Notes: a model not told the origin generated them from the sequence alone. Shown: positions 21,650 through 35,500, counted from the stretch's first letter. The stretch: 64,000 bases of DNA from Gnetum montanum (GCA_015680685.1 MNCI01003297.1:455607-519606); one strand, 5' to 3'. Program-made: numbers and translations.

Positions 21650-23350
21650 TGGTGATTTTTGGTATGTGATTTGTCATTGTGATTCATTGTTTGTGACTCA
21701 TGTATCACTATGATGCATAAAAATAAGAATAAGGAGAGCTAAAATCTTAGTAATAATCCTCCCAATTCCAATCCTCACAATGGATTAGTTGAAGATAATA
21801 ATCAAGGTAGATATGTGCATGACAATGTGAACATGTTCAACAAAGTACATGAGGATGAGAACATGGAGTAAACTAGTGAAAGGAATATTGATGAATCCCC
21901 AAAAATGATGCAAAGATTATGGACTCATTTGTATTACAAGTAGATAGTGTAATCATGTGCACTGTACCTACAATAAAGCAAGCTTGTATAATCGAAGGGC
22001 TCGTTGATTCGATCGAAGCTCCTTTCCTACCAAAGTTGGGCTCTAGCATTAAAAATAAGCTTGCACTCATCCAAAACCTTCATGCTCAGAAATTAGGTGG
22101 TGCATCTTGGTGATGTTGTTGATGATCTTCAACTTGTCATATAGGAGCTAAGATCATAGACAAAAACTCAACAAGGCTTGATTGAAAGCTAATAAAATAA
22201 GATTAAGGTCTTGAGAAGTCAGTTGACACATGAGATTTGGGGCTTGAAAAGTCAAATGATAGAAAGATTGGCAGCATAAAGAACTAATTAACTGTACAAA
22301 TAAGGGCATCAGCATCAAGACCAAGCTAATTATTTTTCAAGATTCAAGTAAAAGAACAAAAAAATATATGAAGATATGGATGATGCTATTAACAATGTTT
22401 TCCTTTTAAGATGGAGGAGTTTCTCAAAATGTATGAATGTGCCACCAAAAAACAATATCGCATTGTTATCCAATTCTTAGATGAAATTACAAAAAATTGG
22501 TAGTTATGCATTCTTCAAGAAGAAAAGGTTGGGATTAGTAGGTCCATTAAGACCTGGGATTAATTTAAGGATGATCTGATTGAGAACTTTCATCTAAGCA
22601 CTTTCATTGACAAAGCTTGAATGAAGCTGAAAGAGATCCAGCACATAGGAGAACTAAAGGAGCATGTTTAGGAGTATCAAAATATCATCGTACAAATCCT
22701 AAATATGGATGAGCACAACAAATACATATTGTTCTTCAATGACCTCAAACCTTGGATTCAGCGTGAACTCAAAACTGTTAAGATCACTAGATATAGAGAG
22801 ACCATCTAGGTTATTGGTGATTTGAAAAATTTTAAGATAGGAAACAAGGATAAGGGTGAGGCAAAACAACCACTAGAGAGTAAGAAAGAGAGCAATAAGC
22901 TTGGAAAAGGTGATGGGTAAAATAATTTAGGTGGCATTCAAATCACACATGTAGCTCCTACCTTAGGTAGTTAATCCTCTTGTCGAAGGTATGGGAAACA
23001 CAAAGCTTCTCAAGAACAAATTAAATATTGGAACAAGCAACCTTGTTTTGGAGGTTTTTCTCAAAATCCTTAAGCATCCCTAGGGATTAAATGCCACATT
23101 TGTGTTGGAAATCACTTTGCTATGGAATGTCCCCATAGGTCATTGCATACCAATAATGAAAATGGTTGGGAGGAGACTCATGGGTTGAATGTGATTGGGC
23201 ATTAGCCTCACGCTCCATTGATGATTTCCAATAGAGATAAACAATATAGATAAATAAGAATCATAAGTTTCTTACAACAAATGAATGAGGGTTTGACCAC
23301 CTTGATGCATGGTGGTACATCGACTACTCAAATAGGACATTGAGTATTAA
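21650..23350 (+). pseudogene. Ty3-type gag with zinc knuckles
   Basis: From about 22,380 a single plus-strand frame reads as a retrotransposon capsid: a segment around 22,560-22,800 includes FHLSTFIDKA and LNMDEHNKYILFFNDLKPWI, the usual pattern of gag capsids, with in-frame TAG, TAA and TGA codons. Near 22,980 there is a CRRYGKHK segment and at 23,092-23,131 a second knuckle CHICVGNHFAMECP. No protease, RT or integrase follows; the sequence is cut at about 23,350-23,610 by the inverted arm. Its primer type suggests a chromovirus-like or other Met-primed lineage different from elements A-C. Confidence 0.6.
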
Positions 23351-23429
23351 TAGGATTAGAACGTGGTGAGCCAAGTGCTATCACTTCCTTTATGAATTGA
23401 AACATGTAAAACATTAAAAAATAAAAATA

Positions 23430-23560
23430 AAAGGAGAGGGAATGTTTCATGGTTTTCAAAAAATGAAAGGGAATTCCCCATGGTTGTTAAAAAAGGAGGG
23501 AGTATTCCATGGTTCTTAAAAGAGGAGGAAATGCCCCATGGTTTATGGATAGAATAATGA
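23430..23560 (+). repeat. Short degenerate tandem repeat around CCATGGTT
   Basis: Four imperfect units of about 35-38 bp share CATGGTTNTNAAAA and GGRRT. The spacing is irregular. It may be a decayed minisatellite in the untranslated part of the element. Confidence 0.55.
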
Positions 23561-23611
23561 GTATCTTTAGGAAAATACACATTTGTATTGCTACAAAGTG
23601 TATGAAATCAT

Positions 23612-24130
23612 TGAACTGTGAAACCTTTGGTTCTAATACCAAGTGTTATGGTACTTCTTTGGAAAAGCACTATTTAGCCCACCTTTGAGTCCAAAATCAA
23701 CCAAGCATCCTAGAGCGGACCCAAGATGGACTATGCCTTAATGTTCACAATACTTATATGCATAATATAAGCAAACATCATACATTAGTCATGGGTTAAG
23801 AGTGGAGTGAGTACACCTCATGAAATCATATAGGCAACAAGACCAGCGTGACAAATACACACACATAACAATGGGGTGTTAGCCTAGTAGTACATATCTT
23901 AGCCTGATAACCCTAGGTCATGAGTTCAATTTTACTAGGTAGCACTAAGTTATAAACTTCTATAAATCTTGGGGTGTACCTATGTTTGAATTATTTTGGG
24001 GTCTAATACCCCTTGAAAAATACACACACATGCCCACAAGAAGCAAACACAACCACACAAGAGAACCCATTCCCCTAAAAAAAAGCTAAGACATGTTCTT
24101 GCTCTAACACATCTAGCCTAAAACCTTACT
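23612..24130 (-). repeat. Right arm of inverted repeat: inverted primer site plus LTR
   Basis: Reverse complement of the left arm. The minus-strand primer site TTGGTATTAGAACC lies at about 23,630-23,643 and the LTR end at 23,644. The plus strand shows the tRNA-like piece as GGTGTTAGCCTAGTAGTAC at about 23,876 and GAGTTCAATTTT at about 23,925. Homology between the arms ends outwardly near 24,130. The two arms face each other, unlike the direct LTRs of a normal element. Confidence 0.7.
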
Positions 24131-24900
24131 TTGTAGAGAAGAACATTGGCCTAAGTCAAGGAGGTGAAGCCTCTCCAACAAGTATACATATCCTCACGAC
24201 AAGGTACATGATAGAATTAGGGTTCATGTAGTTTTGTAGTGAGGTTGTGATAGCATGGACACTGTAATGATCTCCACACCCCTTCAACCCTCATTCCAAA
24301 GGAAAACAACCTTTGATTCACCAATGAAGCATGTTTTCCTACAAAATGTGTATAACTTGTAATAAGCAAGTTAGATGCCTTTATGCACAACAAGTTGTTA
24401 GGTTGTTTCTTCTTATATGAAAGTAAAATAGATTTACTAGTGTTTTTCCATAAATTGTGAAGGGCCAAATACAACTATTTATACTAAGATGAAAAAATGG
24501 ATTCCAAGTTCTTCACTTGTTATTGTATTTTTAAAACACATTTATAGTTTATTTCTCAAGTAAAGCACCTCAAAATTGGTTGATTTTGAGTTTTTTTTTT
24601 TTTTTTTGAAAAAACGTTATATACTATTGATTTGATGATTTAATAGAATTATGCACAAGTGTTTTCCCCTCTATTTGTTTCATTATGGTTTTTGAACACC
24701 AAGCTAACATTTTATAGTCTAATGTCACAATAGAAAGTTATGTAACTTTAAGGCAACTCACTTAGTTAAAGCATATACTTGTGGTCTCTAAGTTACTTGT
24801 TTGCCAATCTTGATAGATTAGCCCATGTTGATAAAATTAAAAACATGAAGATAATATTAAATAATTTTTTATGGGTATTGGTGTAGCATGCATTACACAC
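24131..24900. other. Unassigned AT-rich spacer
   Basis: Nothing gene-like is supported. There is a T run at about 24,590-24,607. An 85-codon minus-strand frame (24,217-24,474) shows no recognisable domain. Confidence 0.4.
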
Positions 24901-24916
24901 TAACATGCTTTATGCA

Positions 24917-25120
24917 TTAGTTAATGCATCAAAGTGGCTACCATGCCCACTAATGCATTTTATGGGTTAGTTAATGCATGAAAGTGGCCACCATGCCCAC
25001 TAATGCATTTTTATGGGTTAGTTAATGAATAAAAGTAGCCACCATACCCACTAACATATTTTTATGAGTTGGTTAATGCATCAAGGTGGTTTCCATATTT
25101 GGTAATGCATTTTTTACGTG
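24917..25120 (+). repeat. 50-51-bp tandem repeat, about 4 copies
   Basis: Units begin TTAGTTAATGCATSAAAGTGG and contain CCATGCCCACTAATGCATTT. The first two are exactly 50 bp apart (24,917 and 24,967); later copies are more diverged. The rich TGCATTA content gives local palindromes. Confidence 0.85.
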
Positions 25121-26220
25121 TTGGCATTGGGTCTCTTATGATAACTGATTCCTTGGCTTATAAAGTCATTCTTGATGGGAGAACAAAGGCACCACGAATC
25201 ACAGTAGAATTGCACTTTTGGTCCCTTTCACAGACGCTTGAAGATTGCATACAGTGCTCATGTAAAAAAAGAATCACAATGCCAAAGGCACCATGAATCA
25301 CAGCAAGATTGCAGTTCTGGATGCTTGAAGATTGCATATACTATCGTTGCAAAGTGTCTGTGTGAAAGAAGAATCACAATGCCAAATTTAATCTGAGGCA
25401 TCAATGGCTGGAGATCAATTCCATTTGCTCAAGAATTGTGCATTTTTAGTTATTTATGCATGTGAATTTTTTGTGCCATTTGCTTCCGCATTCTATACTT
25501 TGATTACTTGTGCCATTTAGTTTTCTACACAATTATTTTCTTACAATTTACGCTTCACTAATACAGTTTACCTACAATTTACTTTTATTATCATTATCTT
25601 TAAAAAGTACTTCATTAGCTTGCCAAATAGTCTACCAACACTTGCTATTTTTGCTAGATGGCAAGGCCAAAGCCATCCAAAAATGAACGTGTTTCATCTG
25701 TAAATGATTTGTATCCGAGCCGACGACGATTTGTAATTTTGTAAATTTAATAGTCATGCGCAGGGGGTATTCACGGTGAAACTAGAAAGCCTTAAAAACG
25801 CCAGTCAACCAAAACCAGGCAAAAAGAAAAAAGCAAAACCAGGGAGGAACAGGGGAAAGTACATTATAATGGGTCATGGCATGCGCACATTAAGTTAGAA
25901 TGCGTGCATGGTTTTAATATCTCACATCAAAAATTTTGAAGGGCGCAATAGTCAAACTGTGTGAGTTATGTATGCGTGACGTAAAAATGATATAAAATAA
26001 AAAAATTAATGTTAATTGCAGACTTTTTTTTAATCCTGCTGCTTCACGTTACTTGGCAAGATATTGGCAAGATATTTTATATTCAGCTCGTGTTTTTCGA
26101 TGAACCCTCAATGAAAAATCATGGAAACTTGCAGACCTCAGGTCAAAGAAGGATCGCTGCTAATGGTAAATATAGCTTTGATTTGTATTAAAAATTAACT
26201 CATACTGTCGAAGTGCTATT
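25121..26220. other. Upstream region of the MEE44-like gene
   Basis: No ORF of note. A near-duplicate GCAYCATGAATCACAG motif with AGATTGCA occurs at about 25,190-25,210 and 25,286-25,310. The sequence from 25,700 on is less repetitive and may contain distal promoter elements, none of which I can identify with confidence. Confidence 0.35.
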
Positions 26221-26227
26221 TCTATTC

Positions 26228-26235
26228 TATAAAAG
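26228..26235 (+). promoter_or_regulatory. Candidate TATA box of the MEE44-like gene
   Basis: TATAAAAG lies 302 bp before the predicted start codon, followed by an A-rich run. If used, transcription would start near 26,260 and the 5' leader would be about 270 nt with upstream ATGs (26,333, 26,397, 26,412) out of frame with, or stopped before, the main ORF. The leader could therefore contain an upstream ORF overlapping the start (26,399-26,644). No transcript evidence is available. Confidence 0.35.
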
Positions 26236-26529
26236 AAAAAAAAAAAAAGAAATCTTTTAGTTTATAGCGATTGAAGTTCTTGCCAGGTTTTAAGGCTGTA
26301 CAGTATTCCCATATGCGCTATGACCAGCATTATGCAAAAATTTCGCAACAAGATATAGTTTATACTTTACATTAGCATCCGCATCGCACTCCAGTGCCAT
26401 GTGCGGAGGACATGAAAAACCCGTGTGGCTCCGTTCATGGATCGAAAGCAATCGGTTATGTGAGCGACTGTATGCAAAACCAGAGATTACAACTAATTCC
26501 CGGATACACAAATTTGCAGAAGAGGAACC

Positions 26530-29500
26530 ATGGATTCGAAGCAGCTCGTGGACTCTCTGGCGGATCATATGGCTTTGTTCCACAGAGCCATGGCGAAAAA
26601 CCATATCAAATCTCAATTCCGCAGCAATGTCATCCAGTGGATGAAATCGCTCACGACTCCCCAGCGCCAGGCCGCGCTTACGATCGTGGACGAAGCGTGG
26701 ATTGCTCTTCTTCTGCAAATGAACAGGCGCCTGCGAAAAGACGGCGCCGGATTCTTCATCATTTTGCCGGACATGGTTGATCGATCGCAGGCTGTGAAAA
26801 ATCTCGAGCTTCCGAGCGTGTGTTATCGCAAGGCACGCGGCCTGTTGGCTAGGGTCAGTGCAGCGGATGAGGCGGAAAAATCTCTGATTGACAGTGTCCG
26901 ATTATTCAGCTCTGGTGAAAGCCAAAATCTGTTGGAATTTTCCGCGTTTGATGCGCTTGTTCTGACGGAAACTTTCGTAAGCGACGTGGATAAATTTGTG
27001 TCTGTGATGGACAATGTTTCTACCGGCGAGTTTCTGAGGAGCTCAAACCCTAGCGGCTCGCAATGGGAGGAGATGCCCTGGCTCAAGGCCAGGGGCTACT
27101 ACAGCCTCGCCGCATTTGTCGCGAATCGTCTGGAGATTTGTATAGGATTGTCGTGGTTGAATTCCCGCGGTAAAAAGAATGGAGCGCGTTTGGCAGCCGG
27201 GAGCTCCCGGAATTTAGCAATGAGCGCTTTTTGGAGGAAGAAAGGGGTAATAGACTGGTGGTGTAATTTGCCTGTCGATACCAAAGCTGGTGCTCTGAAA
27301 CTTGCACTAGCAAGAGCAGCAAGATTAGAGGTATTAAAAAGCGTTTTGTGGTATTTGAGTAATAGCTTCTTTTAATTTAATTTTTTTAAAATTAAAAAAC
27401 CTCTGGTAATGCTATGATCGGCATTCTTTATCAACATATCAATTTGCAAAATGTAGCTGTTTTTCTTTGATTCCACCCTCACCATCTTTTTATCTCGTGT
27501 AATGATTTTCGTCACATGATGAGATTCCTTGCTAGTAAGGGCAACTATTTTTCTTCCTAAATGTGGTTGGTTAGCTGTGAACTTGATATTTGCGGCAAAT
27601 TGTAAGTTGCAGCTTATTGATAGCTTTATATGCGGTGCTTCTGTTAGCTTAAATTCTAAAACAATGATTCAAATGATTTAGGCAATTCCAACCAACTTAA
27701 TGATCCCACAGCGCTGTTAGAATTCGTTACAAAATACAATAAGCTACATTAGTGCATTTATTCTTCTCTTAGCCATATGGAACTTGGATAGGTTGATTTC
27801 ATCATTAGGCACACAGTCACGTTGATGAATATAACGCTAATGAAGACCGTCCGCTTTGTTGCAAAATATCTGCCACTACATGAGTTTATACCATAATTTT
27901 ATGAGTTAAAATAGTATCTGGAACATAAAATTTAGATATCTTGGTTGTGTATTGAATTCTTTTTGTCTGACACGAAGGTAAGGTTCTGTATGATATGCAT
28001 GCAAATAATGTCAAATATGATCCTGAGAAATATTTTTAAGATTGAATGTCATGAAGTTATTTAAAGTTCTCTCAAACATACACTAGTACAAGTCGCCATA
28101 AATGATGCTGTTGGATCTGTGAAGTTAAGAAATGACGGTCATTTAAAAGTGTTTTCATCCCATCCTTACTTTGGCTAATTTTGGATTATTTTTCCCCCTT
28201 TATTTCATGTAATGAACTTTGATATAGAGGAGCTGCCTCTAGTCTTACTATCAAGTGACAGTGTCATTTCAAATTATAGAGTTGTACTTCCATTGTTTCT
28301 CTAGCTGGTGCTGTTGCTAAATTTTATATCAGCTTCTCTGTTACATGTACTCTTCAGTCTTGGTGCATTTTTGTCAAATCTACTGCTTCTGAACATGCAC
28401 ACATTTGGATCTTCAAATAGGAACAGTGGGTCCTCGGTTGATGTTTGCCTTCCGTTGTCTTTTGAAGAGATGGCCTTGTTTTTTGTTATTTTACTAGAAA
28501 TGTAATACCTAGCGGTATTCTATGTTGAAAGTTATCTTATTCAATGTTGCAGAAGGTATTGCGCTGATGACCTAGTGGGTTGGTAATTTCTTTGGCTTTC
28601 ATATGGAAGGCATACGCTTGACTCCCTGCATAGGAATATTAAAAGAGTTCTTGTTCTCACTGCTCCTACTCTAAATAAATGAAAAAATTGAGTGAAAAAG
28701 ATTGCAAAAGCAGATGTCCAAAGGCATAAATTAAATATGAAAATAGCAGCAATCCAATTCATGATCTCTGAAATTAATTTGATGATACACATGTCAAGCA
28801 TCTTAACCTCAGAATGTAGGCTGTTTGCCATCATTTACTGAAAAATTTATATAGTGAGGAAACTTATGTTTTTAATGACAGGTTTTATCTATAACATCCT
28901 GGTTTTTGTATTTCCAGGCTTATCAAAGCGGATTACAAATGGGAAGGGAAGTAGCATTTGCTGATTCTAGGTTTCCAAGAAGTTATGTTAGGAATACTTC
29001 AAAGATTTTTATTCGTGATGATAATGATATGTGTTACTCTTATTTCAAGTATCCACGTGGACAATTTTGTAAAAACCCATTGTTTGAGGTGCTCTATAAT
29101 CTTCAAGATATCTCCCCACTGACTCTTCTAGACATTGTGCTGATTCCTGAAAGTGACAGACTTTTTTTAAGCACTTTGCATTGTGTTGATACAGTAGCAG
29201 ATAAAATAATTCGAAGAGTCAGGGAGTTGATTGCAAAGGTGTCAAAAGATTCTTTAGAACTGGACTTGTTGAGAGAAGATTTGCAAGATCCGATCCACCG
29301 CCCCATTGATAAAGGTGTTCAAATACAGAAAAAAGAGAAAAGAAGGAAAGGTCGAAAGACAAAGAAAAAGAATTTAACTAACGACAAACTTACTGAGAAG
29401 GACTCTTTGAAACAAACTGCATGCAAGGTATTTTTCCTTCAGTCTTCTGTTTTGCTTTCAAATGTTTTGCCATACTTTGTCTGAAGTTGTCTGTTTTACG

Positions 29501-32500
29501 TAGCCAATTTCTAGAAATCAAAGTTTTAGTATCAGTGGCTCTCCAAAAGGTAAAGGAATGACTCAACTAAAAGTAAAATGCTTTATTTGCATAATAGAGA
29601 CTGTTTTTAAAACATATTAACAGTATATTAAATTTTATTTGTAGGAAAGCCTTCAGTTCAAAATGCATAAAGGAGAAATTGATTCTTGTAGAAACAATTC
29701 AGAGCCCCTACCACAGAGGGAGATTTTGATCCTTGAAATAAATGATGGCCAAGTAAATCATACTTCAAATCGGAAACGACGGTCTAAGTCAAAAAAGAAA
29801 TTGTCCAAAGATGCTGGGGATGCATCTTTGCTCAGAAGAAATGGAAGCATATCTGAATACCTAAACGATGAATTCCATGAGAAGCCTGCTTCATGCCATG
29901 AACCTGAAGCTGTTTGCTCAAAAGATCAGATTTTAGAAAATATATGCCATGCTATGCATGAAAAGGAATTTTCTTGTGCAGAAATCAGTTGTGGGTTTTC
30001 TGCTGAAAATGCCAAGATGAGCTGCAATGTTAATGGCAATGTTAGTGGTGAGAAGCATAAAATGACATGCTCTACTGAGCAGGTTTCTAAAGGGCCATTG
30101 ATTAACAGTAATAGTTGTGATATTTTGGAATCAAGCATCAATAAATGTCCTCCAGAAACCACTGAAACCGTTTTAAATTCTGTCAAGTTACCATGCAAGG
30201 CACTGGAAGCATTACCATTTGAGTCCAATGAATGTTCTGCAGGTAGAGACTCTCTGTCCATCAAAGGCAGCAACTTATCTTTAGACCATAGAACTTCCAT
30301 TTTGGTGGAATCTATGTCTGACATTGATTGTGATGCAAAGCAAGCAGGCAGAGTTACCCTTTCCAGTTCTGAGATGCCTCATAAGAATACAAAGGTTGAG
30401 GCTGGATATGAAGGTTTAAATGCATCCATTAATTATACTTTTTCTTGTGTCAAGCCAAATGCTGACAAAATGACAACCCCGGGACCGCTGGCTTCACCAC
30501 TTTCTAAAACCAGAGAAGGGTTTCAGAGTAAAGAGTGTTCAAACACACAACTCTGCTATGCTGCTCACGATCCAAATAATGTATTCCTTCCTATGTCATA
30601 TGAGTGGCCTGGAGCCCTTTCTTTCCGTGTTCCTATGGCTTCAAACCGAGTACTTCCTGCTGCAACAGACAGGCTACATTTAGATGTAGATTGGAACTAT
30701 TACCGTCCCCAAGGTTCATTTGTTGCTTTAAAGCAACACTGGCACAGGCATTCGTTGTGTCATGGAGGTTATAATCAAGGGGCAGTGATATCTCCGCCTT
30801 TGAAAAACTTTGAGTGGTCAAAAGTACATTCAGGTTGTGGTATACAGCCTTCTCTGTGCTGTTCTGTTGATAGAGGTCCAACTCCAATTTATCGTCCAAG
30901 TTACATCCCTGTTAATATTGACCCTAAGACAAATGCCAACTTGAAGAATGATTTAAAGCATGATGTAACTGATGACATGTCCTGTGATGAAGGTAACGAT
31001 TTATGTGGTAATGCAGATGACATAGAGAATTTTGCAGTGTCTGAAGATGAAACAGAAAAAGTTTTCTACAAAAATCCATCTAATTTTGACTACAATAAAG
31101 TTTTTGGTGGAGGGGTAATGTATTGGAATACTGCTGACTATCCAGGTTCTGGCTATTCAAGGCCTCCTTCATTGAGTTCTGAAGATAGTTCATGGGCTCG
31201 ACATGAAGATGATTTAAAGTTGGCAATCGATGACATTGTTTCCTTACCACAAATTTCCAGTCCATATGGTAACAGCGGAGTTTCTTCTCCCACCAAAACC
31301 TTTTGCTCGCCATGTGATCAGTATAATTCTTCAACTCCAGCATCCCATCCTAGCTTTGCAAAGGCAAGCAATGACATCTCTGGCAATTTCTTATCTCCCT
31401 CTGGACCATCTATATTAGAAGAAAAAGAAAGCAAGTCTATTATCAGTAGTGATTTCAAACATGTTGATGGATGTAAGGGAGATATGCTTTCACATCCTAT
31501 TCTTAGGCCAATAGTTATACCAAACATGACTAGACAGAAATCAAGGACAGACGTGAAAAATACACTTGAATCGAGAAGTTCATGCATGTCTAGCGGTCAG
31601 AAGGAGCCTTCAAGATTGAATCGGCCGCCATCACCCATGGTACTTTGTGTTCCATCTCACCCTCTTTCTCCTGTCCGTGGCTTTAGGAAACAGAGACGTT
31701 TTCCTGCTGTAAGATCTGGAAGTTCAAGTCCGCGTCAGTGGGTAATCAATAGCTGGTTCAGTGAAACAGAAACCGATATCGATGAAAATTGTTTCACTGC
31801 AACCCATCCTGAACTTGCAGGAGTTTCTAGAAGAAATAAATATATTACAGGCACACCACCAATGCCAACTCCACGGGGTTCTTTGGTTGATGGTCGTTTA
31901 ATAAAAATTCCTAACCTGCCATTAGAGCACGAACATGTAAGACTGCAAGTTTTTTCTAATTTGGTGTTTGAATAATTTCCGAAGTAAGAATGCGAGGGTT
32001 GAAGTTTATTTGTTTTTCCCCCTTTTTGGTACAGCCAGACATTGGTCTTCCTCTACAGTCACCTGAGATAGAAAAGAATAGTTCTTTGCAGACATCTGTC
32101 GTGAAGCTACAAAATATTCTACATGAAGAGATTGAATGTTTTTGCAAGCAGGTTTGTAGTTTCTTTCCCTTCGATTTTACTTACCTATATAGTATTTAAA
32201 ATCCATATGTATCTTAACTTCTTGAAGCTAAGATAACCACTTTGTCATATGATATTTAGAAGTTTTGATTAATTAAGTAAGCTGGTGGAGCTTTAGTTAT
32301 TGGAAATATTCTTTCTTGGGTTATTGCACCTAGTTTTCATCAACTTCGGACAAGTTATATGATAAGTATTTTAGACAATTTTGAATATTGTTATCTTCTG
32401 CTGCTTACCGTGCATTCCCGAAGGATGTTGTATCATAATGGGTTATGCTAGAGTCTGTTAGCTATGAGTAACGTCAGGATACATCGGTTCATCAGTGATT

Positions 32501-35500
32501 TGGCTAATTGTTTTTTACACTAACCAATTAAGATTTGCTAATTTTTTCTATACCTTTAAGCAGTTTATGTCTGCATTGAAGTTTGCTCTACATATTTTTT
32601 TGATCTATATTTAAAATGTAATATGCTATCATTACTAATTAATGCATGCTTCACATTCTTTTAGATTACTAGTGCCAACCAGGGTAGGAAACTATTTATA
32701 AATGCTGCTGTTGACAAGGTTTCGAGGGCACTTCAAGTACTTTGGCCAAGATCTAGGACTAGGGTTTTTGGTTCGATTGCAACTGGTTTGGCTCTTCCTA
32801 CTAGTGATGTTGATCTTGTCGTTTGCCTTCCTCCTGTACGGAATTTGGTATGCAACATAAGTTCCAAATTGTGTATTGTGCATACCGTTGTATCTCTTTT
32901 CTTCTAGGAACATGACACAAATGATGGTTTATTTTTTCAGGAACCAATAAAAGAGGCTGGTATCTTGGAGGGTCGTAATGGAATAAAAGAGACATGTTTA
33001 CAGGTATTTGAAATTGCTAGGCAGAGGATTTTATTGCAATGGTTAATTGTTAGATTATATAGTATACTACTTTGCTAAGGGACTGTCATTTGGAGTCATG
33101 GTAAGGTGACTGTTTCTCAAGTTGAAGACCTGGGTTTGAGCTTGGGCAGAGCCACTTGAAGAGGTTAGGCTTTTGTTCATCTGCCAACCCTCCTGGGACC
33201 CTGCTTAGTGGGATGAACGCTGTGGCTCTGGGTGATGATCCTTATAATATAGCACTTTGCTAAAATAATTAATTGTAAAAATAATCTAGAAGTGATTTCA
33301 TAAATATTTGATGTATTGTAATACCAAGTTATTTGTTGACTCTAGAATTGGATAACAAGATTATGCTAGGCTGTCATGAATAGAATCAAGCTTTCATATG
33401 TTTCTTTCTGGAGGGTAAAATGTCTTCTTCTGCTTTGCAAAGGGGCTACGATTTACAAGCTAGGGCATTTATTAAGACATAGCAAACTACCAAGTATAAT
33501 TGGGCTTGTCCTTGACCCGTCATCACTTTGCGTTCTGCATGTCTCTTTTAGTCTTGTGGACAATGGTGTTTAAGTGGAAGCACTACTTCGCTGTATTGTT
33601 GTAGTTCAAATTGTTTTGTAGCATGGATATTGCCTTGTTTATGGCTTGTAACATGGATGGCCTTTCCACTTGTTTTAAACAGACTTTGGTGGCTTCATCG
33701 TGCTAGACAATTAAATGGATTGGTTTTAATAAATAAGAAATTGATGAAGTAGATTTATCTCTTGTTGAACTCTGTAAATTTGAACTTCAGTATGTTCTGT
33801 AGTTGCAAATATAAAGAGATTCAAATATATGGTTTTCACTTTTCACCATAAACAATAGTTCACTTCAGTGTTCAAAGCTGTACAACGACACTCACATGTT
33901 TACATATGACATTTACTTGGTGTTCAAGGAACAGATATGTCACCTCTCAACCGTCTTCACCTTAATGGACTGTGTTCACCTACACATGCATTCACATATA
34001 TGAAAAGGTTACATAACAGCTGCATCCTGTTTGGAATGGACCTTTAATTGTTTTAAAAAGATCTGAAAGTCAAGGATAACTAATATGTACACCTGAGTTT
34101 TAATAACTCCAGTGTTTGTTTTAGGCTTCTGTAATTTAAATATTACAGAGCACATCTGAATATATGGTTTATTTTGGATGTTTGGCACATCATATAGACA
34201 ATACCATATGAACAGGAAAACTATGGAAAATATGACGATATAATATGTGATGCTTTAAATTGCCAGAGGCACTAATAACCATGGTTAGAGTAGGTTGAGC
34301 CTGGTTTGCTGTTTTGTTGCAACATTTGTTTTCTACCTACAGTTTGTCCATGACCACATCTTCATTTTCTTATTTACATGCCTGTTTTAAAGCTGAAAGT
34401 GTTCTGGATTATTCAGCGCTGCCAAGGCTTAAAAAAATCATTTTATGGTCAAGGGCAGAAAAGCAACAGTTTGTCAACATGATAATATCTCAAGATGGAA
34501 CCTTTGGGACTATTTGACTTACATTATGGTAACAAATTTTATGATATTCATTCATGGTTCTATTAACGGGTAGTCTCCTACAAAAGAAGTTACAAAATGA
34601 TGAGCAACTAAGCTTCACCCAGGGGGAAACTCATCCAACAGACATAAGTGAAAATCTCAGAGGAAACAGCTGAGTAGAGATTTACATCGGGCAAAATATG
34701 GCCAAACATAGCAATTATTAAGTCCCAACCAAATAACTTCACCAAAAGGGTCACAAGGATGGTTCATTCTGCTTATTGGATGGGAAAGTCAAATCACCTG
34801 CAATATGAGTGTGACATGGGGCAGACACCCTCATTACATCATTGACTAAGTTGTTGATGATGTAGTACAGCTTTGGTTCTCAGAGATTGTCCTTGGCACA
34901 TGAGAGTGGCAATGGTAGGGACTATTGTATTGGGGATGTGTATGGTGAGTGACAAAGCATTGAGGAGATGACCGTCCTAATCAGACATGTTAGAGGCGAG
35001 AATAGACTAAATGTTGAAGACATGACACTACTGCAATAGAAACTTTAGAAATGATGAAGAGAGAAATGCCTGCTTGAGGGTTGCAACAAAAAAAGTATTG
35101 AAGATGGAGAGTTGATTAGCAGAGAGACCACAAGTGTAGAGGCAGCCATGGTGGTGTCAATGTAGGAATGAAAGGAAAATGCAGGTAAGGTGGAGAAGAG
35201 TTCGCCTAGAAGACGGAAAAAATCTCTTCTTCTTCTAGGCTAATAGTTGTGGGGCAGAGCATGGTGCTTTGGTTGAAGCATGGATGGTTGGAGAGTGTTG
35301 AGGAGGGCGGTCTACTAGATGCTTAGACTTGCGCATTGAAGCACAGTACTCGCTTGCCAAGTGCTTGTGTGTGGCTAGACTATTAATCATCTCTTCATTA
35401 GATGAGTTGCATGAGTCAGAAGATGGTGCCAAGGAAATAGATGTGCTAGAGGAAACAACCATCAACACAAAGGATGACATAACATGGGCAGAGGGAGGGC

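Noticed and set aside
17844-25120. Repeat clusters as a CRISPR array
   Set aside because: Units are directly abutting minisatellites with no unique spacers, and the genome is a plant nuclear genome.
26290-26718. 142-codon minus-strand ORF opposite exon 1 of the MEE44-like gene
   Set aside because: It is a shadow of the conserved coding exon; it shows no domain and the plus-strand frame has family resemblance and correct splice phases.
33079-33160. Possible tRNA gene in intron 6
   Set aside because: The boxes are present but the cloverleaf does not close by eye, and flanking direct repeats plus a 3' body point to a SINE.
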